DNA of 64,000 bases from Streptomyces sp. CoH27 (GTDB lineage Bacteria > Actinomycetota > Actinomycetes > Streptomycetales > Streptomycetaceae): NCBI RefSeq assembly GCF_020181035.1, contig NZ_JAIQYY010000009.1, forward strand, positions 186,001 through 250,000, read 5' to 3'. The notes beneath the pieces were generated by a model that saw only the letters and a list, made by a program, of their open reading frames with translations, was not told the DNA's origin and searched no databases. Each line of letters begins with the position of its first letter. The first letter of the stretch is position 1. Both the position numbers and the translations under genes were made by a program. This document shows, piece after piece, positions 60,551-64,000 of the stretch.

Positions 60551-61408
60551 TCAGTCCGCCGGGCGGCCCGGCTCCGCGCCGCCGGGCTCCGCGCCTGCGG
60601 GGTGCACGTCTGCGGGCTCGGTCCCTGCCGGGTCCGCGCTCGCGGGGTGCGTCGGGCGGGCGTCTGCCGGGCGGTCCGGCTCCGTGCCGCTGCCCGGCTC
60701 CGTGCTGGCGGAATACACCGGGCGCAGCACCAGGTGGCCGTCCATGCGGGCGGCCGCCATGGCGAACGGGAAGGTGTCCGCCTCCAGGCACATCGACACG
60801 TCCTCGGGGTGGACACCGGCCCAGCCGCGCCGCGCGCCGTCGGCCAGCCTGGCCGCGGCGTCGGAGCGCCGGGCCCGGTCGACATAAGGGCCCGGATCCG
60901 TGTCGCCGGTGCGGATCCGGTCGGCGATGTACTGCGCGCAGGCGAGATCCTCCTCGGCCCGCCCGCCGTCCCCGGTGACCACGAAGGTCACTGTGCGGGG
61001 CCGGGCCCGCCGCAGCAGCTCGGCGGTCGCACCGGCCACCACGAAGCTCGCGCACAGCAGCAGCCCGGCGTCCGCCACGGCGAGCGCCCCCGCCGTCCCC
61101 GCGGTCGTCTTCTGCACGACCGTACGGCCCCGCACGTCCAGCGCGCGCAGCCGGGCGGGCGAGTTGGCCAGGTCGAAGCCCGGCACCGGCGCTCCGTCCT
61201 GGAAGGCCAGCCAGCCGGGGTGACGCGCCTTCAGCTCCAGGGCCTCCTCCTGCGTACCGGCGAACACGATCCGCTCGGCGCCGCGCCGGAACGCCCAGGC
61301 GGCCACGGTGAACGCGCGCATGACGTCGACGACCACGGCCACGCGCGGAGCGATGGGCGTACCGGGGATCCCGGTGAACTCAGGCTGCACCGCTCCATGA
61401 TGCGCCAT
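60551..61408 (-). CDS. ComB-family 2-phosphosulfolactate phosphatase-like protein
   Basis: A 285-aa protein of the ComB family. The core (about residues 20-230) has [26 protein letters not shown] (in part), the acidic metal-binding start of the family, [21 protein letters not shown] with the conserved [16 protein letters not shown] with a Thr-rich phosphate loop, and [18 protein letters not shown]. In archaea the enzyme dephosphorylates 2-phosphosulfolactate in coenzyme M synthesis; actinomycetes do not make coenzyme M, so the substrate here is unknown. After residue 232 comes a Pro/Ala/Glu/Gly-rich tail of about 50 residues that looks like a repeat expansion and is not part of the fold. Downstream is the SpoIIE pair; upstream the DUF1232 remnant. 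Confidence 0.8.
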   Translation of the reverse strand: MAHHGAVQPEFTGIPGTPIAPRVAVVVDVMRAFTVAAWAFRRGAERIVFAGTQEEALELKARHPGWLAFQDGAPVPGFDLANSPARLRALDVRGRTVVQKTTAGTAGALAVADAGLLLCASFVVAGATAELLRRARPRTVTFVVTGDGGRAEEDLACAQYIADRIRTGDTDPGPYVDRARRSDAAARLADGARRGWAGVHPEDVSMCLEADTFPFAMAAARMDGHLVLRPVYSASTEPGSGTEPDRPADARPTHPASADPAGTEPADVHPAGAEPGGAEPGRPAD

Positions 61409-61419
61409 CCGGCGGCCGT

Positions 61420-61700
61420 TCAGGGTTCGGCCGGCGGCGACGGCCGGGCGGCGCGCAGGCTGCGCAGCGCGAGCAGCAGCACGCCGATGTCGTCCAGATG
61501 GACAGGGTCCGGCAGCAGATCGGTGGGGAGCGGCAGGTAGGCGACCGCGCCCCAGAACACCCGGCGCGGGCCCGTCGGCAGCCCGGCCCGCCGCAGCGAC
61601 TTCCGGGCCGCACCAGCCGTACCAGCAGGACGGGCGCGACGGCGAGCGGCGCCGCCGCGACGACGGCGCCGATCACCAACAAGGTGGCCGTGGTGTCCCT
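61420..61700 (-). pseudogene. Frameshifted DUF1232 (YkvA-like) membrane protein
   Basis: Two frames share one gene. The upstream part gives [23 protein letters not shown], a membrane helix, in one frame. From about 61610 the sense continues in another frame with [38 protein letters not shown] (in part), the core of DUF1232, ending at the stop 61420. A single-base change near 61600-61615 would restore one reading frame, so this is a recent mutation or a sequencing error. Confidence 0.65.
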
Positions 61701-61768
61701 ACCGCCTCCTTCCGGGCTTCCTGCGTCCGCCGGCCGGCAGCAGGGCTACGGCATCGCCCGGCGGTGGG

Positions 61769-62992
61769 TCAGGACGTCCGGTCCGTGGCGTCGGCCGGGG
61801 CCGGGCCGTCGCCCTCGGCCGGCGTGTCCCGCGTGCCGCCCGGCGTGGCGTCCGCCGGGCCCTGTGGGCCGGGGGTCTGCTGCCGCTGGCCCCTGGCCGG
61901 GAACCTCAGCCGTTCGAAGGTCCGGGTCAGCTGCTGGAGCGCGCCCGGCGTCCGGGATGCGGGCCGCTGCTCGGGCAGGGCCGGCGGCGGGACGTCGCGG
62001 TAGGCGGCCAGGGCGGCGAGGGCCTGCTCGGCCGCGTCCTTGTACAGGTCCCGGGACTTCGTCATCGCCTCCAGCGCCTCGGCGTAGCGGGCGACCAGCC
62101 GGCGTTCGCGCTCCAGTTCCTCCCGGAGGGTCATCAGGGTCCAGTTCTCGCGCAGGTCGTTCAGCGCCTCCTCGGCCTCCTGCGGCAGGGGCCGGGGCTG
62201 GGCGGCGAAATGCCGCAGCACGGCGAAGAGTCCGGCCGGCTCGGATCCGTCCAGGAAGACGCTGCGCACCTGGTGCTCACGGCTGTCGTAGCCCTCCGGC
62301 GCCGGGTGCGGCGGCAGCACCACGGCGCCGCCGCGCGGCACCTCGACGCCGAGGTCCTTGAGCGCGTAGTTGACCGCGCGGAACTGCTGCGGGGCGGCCC
62401 GGTGCTCCACCACGCGGTGCCGCAGGCCGGGCGGGAGCAGCCGGGCCAGCGGCAGCCGGCCCGCCTCGTCCGGGGTCATCGCCTCGTGCACGACGACGTT
62501 GACGCACCAGCCCTCGCGGGCCGCGTCGCGCAGCCGGCGGCGCATCTCCCGGTCGTCCTCGGGCAGCGCGTTGACCTGCCGCAGGCGCAGGCCGGTGACC
62601 GTGGCGTGGTGGTCCCAGGCGCCGTCGTCGCCCTCGCCGGTCCCGCGCTCGGGCCAGAACAGGGTCGCGGGCGAGGGCCAGGTCTCGTCCCAGGGGTGCT
62701 CGGCCTCCGCGACGAGCCGCCACTCGTGTCCCTGCGGCCGCCCCGTGTGCGGTACGAGGGTGAGCCGGGCCCGCACGGTCACCGTGCCGGCCGCCCGCCA
62801 GCGCGCCTCGAAGATCCGCTCGGTCGCGTCCTCGGGCAGCGGAGGTTCGGCGAAGTCGTCGATGTCCCCGCTTTCCCGGTGCCGGCGCAGGGTGCGGCGC
62901 ACGACCTCCTCGGGAGCGGGACCGGTGTGGCGGCCGCGGACGGCCCAGAGAGTCTGCGGGTAGGAGGCGCGGTCGGTGGCGGAGTTCGACAT
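61769..62992 (-). CDS. Hypothetical protein with coiled coil (407 aa)
   Basis: A 407-aa cytoplasmic protein that I do not recognise. Residues about 1-130 are mixed alpha/beta with PEEVVRRTLRRHRESGDIDDF and conserved Trp/Pro (WRLVAEAEHPWDETWPSP). About 130-290 hold VNVVVHEAMTPDEAGRLPLARLLPPGLRHRVVEHRAAPQQFRAVNYAL (in part). A clear coiled coil spans about 280-345 (ALNDLRENWTLMTLREELERERRLVARYAEALEAM, in part). The last 60 residues are Pro/Gly/Thr-rich and probably disordered. The ATG at 62992 is followed by the first structured stretch. It is alone, divergent from the PadR gene. Confidence 0.68.
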   Translation of the reverse strand: MSNSATDRASYPQTLWAVRGRHTGPAPEEVVRRTLRRHRESGDIDDFAEPPLPEDATERIFEARWRAAGTVTVRARLTLVPHTGRPQGHEWRLVAEAEHPWDETWPSPATLFWPERGTGEGDDGAWDHHATVTGLRLRQVNALPEDDREMRRRLRDAAREGWCVNVVVHEAMTPDEAGRLPLARLLPPGLRHRVVEHRAAPQQFRAVNYALKDLGVEVPRGGAVVLPPHPAPEGYDSREHQVRSVFLDGSEPAGLFAVLRHFAAQPRPLPQEAEEALNDLRENWTLMTLREELERERRLVARYAEALEAMTKSRDLYKDAAEQALAALAAYRDVPPPALPEQRPASRTPGALQQLTRTFERLRFPARGQRQQTPGPQGPADATPGGTRDTPAEGDGPAPADATDRTS

Positions 62993-63431
62993 GGGCCAAT
63001 CTGCTGATGGGGGCGGGTGAGCTTCCCAGTATCGCCGCTCGGCGGGAAAGCATGTCGTCCGGGGCCGGGGGTGGCGCGTCGCGACGGGTGCGCGCCCCGC
63101 GCACGGGGTGTGCGCCGTCCGCGCAGGGTGCGCGGAGAACGCGTCCGGTGACTGCTGTGCGCACGTGGCCGGACCGTTCTCCGGTGCCCACAATGGTCCG
63201 GCGAACGGGGTCCGCCCGTCCATCCGCTCAGGGGTGGACCCCGTTCCCACGGCACGCGCGCGTGGACGCGCGGCACACCTTTCCCCTGGACACGCGCGCG
63301 TGATTCCCCCTGGACACGCGCGGCCCGGTTTTCCAGGCGCGGCACATGTCCGACGGCACGCGCGTGTGGCCGCCGTTCGCCGGAAGGCGCACCCTCTCGA
63401 TATATATCGGCTCTCGATATATCCTGGCTGC
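62993..63431. other. Divergent intergenic region with repeats
   Basis: 439 bases without a supported gene. It has a 24-bp direct repeat (CCCCTGGACACGCGCG at 63283 and 63307), a CACGCGCGCGTG palindrome at 63291-63302, several other CGCGCG runs, and at its right end an A/T-rich dyad just before the PadR start. Confidence 0.5.
63398..63409. promoter_or_regulatory. A/T-rich palindrome, candidate PadR operator and promoter
   Basis: CGATATATATCG is a perfect 12-bp palindrome. CTCTCGATATAT also recurs at 63394 and 63411, 17 bases apart. The second copy ends only about 10 bases before the PadR ATG, so the -10 element and the operator probably coincide. Confidence 0.62.
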
Positions 63432-63827
63432 ATGACAGCGAAGAGCATGACGCGGGCGGCGTTCTTCGTCCTCACGGCCCTCGCCGACCAGCCGCGGCAC
63501 GGCTACGGCATCCTGCGCGAGGTCGAGGAACTGTCCGGCGGGGACGTCCAGTTGCGGGTCGGCACGCTGTACGGCGTGCTGGACCGGCTCACCGCGGACG
63601 GCCTGATCGTGCTGGACCGGGAGGAGGTCCAGCAGGGCCGGCTGCGGCGCTACTACCGGCTGACCGACGAGGGGGTGGCCGCCCTGGAGGCGGAGGCCGA
63701 GCGGATGGCCGCCGGTGCCGGGGCCGCCCGCCGGCGCATCGCCGAGGGCCGTGCGGGCACGCCTCTCCACGGCCCGGCCGGCCTCGAACCCCCGACCGCA
63801 CCTGGACTCGCGGGAGGACTCGCATGA
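63432..63827 (+). CDS. PadR-family transcriptional regulator
   Basis: A 131-aa PadR regulator. The winged helix spans about residues 10-90 with FFVLTALADQPRHGYGILREVEELSGGDVQLRVGTLYGVLDRLTADGLI (in part) and RRYYRLTDEGVAALEAEAERMA, which is a full PadR N-terminus plus dimer helix. The C-terminal tail is Arg/Ala-rich. No ribosome site is seen before the ATG, which together with the A/T-rich -10 candidate suggests a leaderless transcript. Its stop overlaps the next start (ATGA), the usual layout of PadR with a membrane partner. Confidence 0.86.
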   Translation: MTAKSMTRAAFFVLTALADQPRHGYGILREVEELSGGDVQLRVGTLYGVLDRLTADGLIVLDREEVQQGRLRRYYRLTDEGVAALEAEAERMAAGAGAARRRIAEGRAGTPLHGPAGLEPPTAPGLAGGLA

Positions 63828-64000
63828 CCACGCTGCTGGAAGCCCGCTACCGCACGGTGCTGCGCCTGCTCCCCGCCTACTACCGGCGCGAACGGGAGGA
63901 GGAGATGGTCGAGACGTACCTGTGGGGAGTCGACCGCGACACCCAGGACCAGAGCCGGCCCACGGCCGGCGAGGTGGCGAGCATCGCCGCCCTGGCGGTG
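63824..64000 (+). CDS. Partial gene, PadR partner (cut by window edge)
   Basis: Only the first 59 codons are present. They read MTTLLEARYRTVLRLLPAYYRREREEEMVETY, then WGVDRDTQDQSRPTAGEVASIAALAV. The Arg/Glu-rich amphipathic start followed by a segment leading into hydrophobic sequence is the pattern of integral-membrane proteins that follow PadR genes in actinomycetes, but the membrane part lies outside the window. The start overlaps the PadR stop by 4 bases, so the two are coupled. Function unknown. Confidence 0.7.
   Translation, partial: MTTLLEARYRTVLRLLPAYYRREREEEMVETYLWGVDRDTQDQSRPTAGEVASIAALAV

Noticed and set aside
1-64000. CRISPR arrays, insertion sequences, phage genes, rRNA or tRNA
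   Set aside because: Looked for regular repeat-spacer patterns, transposase motifs and RNA-gene signatures and found none. The short tandem repeats present have no spacers.

Overview
The window is high-GC DNA with strong third-position G/C bias, GTG/TTG starts beside ATG, Tat and lipoprotein exports, many SpoIIE-type phosphatases and MurR/RpiR, ROK, TetR and PadR regulators. This points to a Streptomyces (or close actinomycete) chromosome. No rRNA, tRNA, CRISPR array, insertion sequence or phage gene was recognised. All family calls come from reading translated sequence by eye, without database searches.

Layout. 1-12.8 kb: a membrane-anchored trypsin-like protease, a MalY-type aminotransferase, an F420-type oxidoreductase and a large secreted alpha/beta hydrolase, interleaved with four decayed genes (DUF574 methyltransferase, DAO-type flavin oxidoreductase, Gfo/Idh/MocA fragment, D-2-hydroxyacid dehydrogenase). 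A TetR regulator and a Zn-ribbon/OB-fold protein have similar palindromes upstream. An ATP-grasp protein and a peptidoglycan-binding protein follow. 12.8-18.7 kb: a small conserved protein, an RpiR regulator, a GT-C glycosyltransferase with an internal 15-residue repeat array, and a Tat-exported PAP2 phosphatase. 18.9-28.3 kb: a sugar locus with a BadF/BadG-type kinase diverging from a ROK regulator across a perfect inverted repeat, then an ABC importer (binding protein, two permeases) and two cytoplasmic proteins that look like toroid-type carbohydrate-active enzymes. 28.4-32.2 kb: a P-loop kinase, then beta-phosphoglucomutase and a GH65 phosphorylase in one overlapping unit.

32.6-39 kb: a BlaI/M56 pair, a GT-C transferase, a UPF0104 membrane protein, an orphan proteasome beta subunit and a secreted lipase-like protein. 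39.4-46 kb: a membrane-fused spermidine-synthase-like protein, then a leftward operon DedA, PAP2, PAP2, response regulator, histidine kinase, which reads as an undecaprenyl-phosphate recycling module with its own two-component system. 46-51 kb: a fused EfeU-EfeO iron transporter and an EfeB peroxidase behind an IdeR/DmdR1-like box, then a NiCoT nickel/cobalt transporter behind a Nur-like box. 51-64 kb: a GH15 enzyme, a frameshifted gene, two large SpoIIE-phosphatase sensors, a ComB-like protein, a frameshifted DUF1232 gene, an unrecognised coiled-coil protein and a PadR gene overlapping a partial gene at the window edge.

No wholly new system is proven here. The best candidates for follow-up are the DedA-PAP2-PAP2-two-component operon, the sugar locus with its two unassigned enzymes, and the orphan proteasome beta subunit. 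The window is also rich in gene decay, partial 3' gene duplications and short tandem repeats, some expanding inside coding frames.
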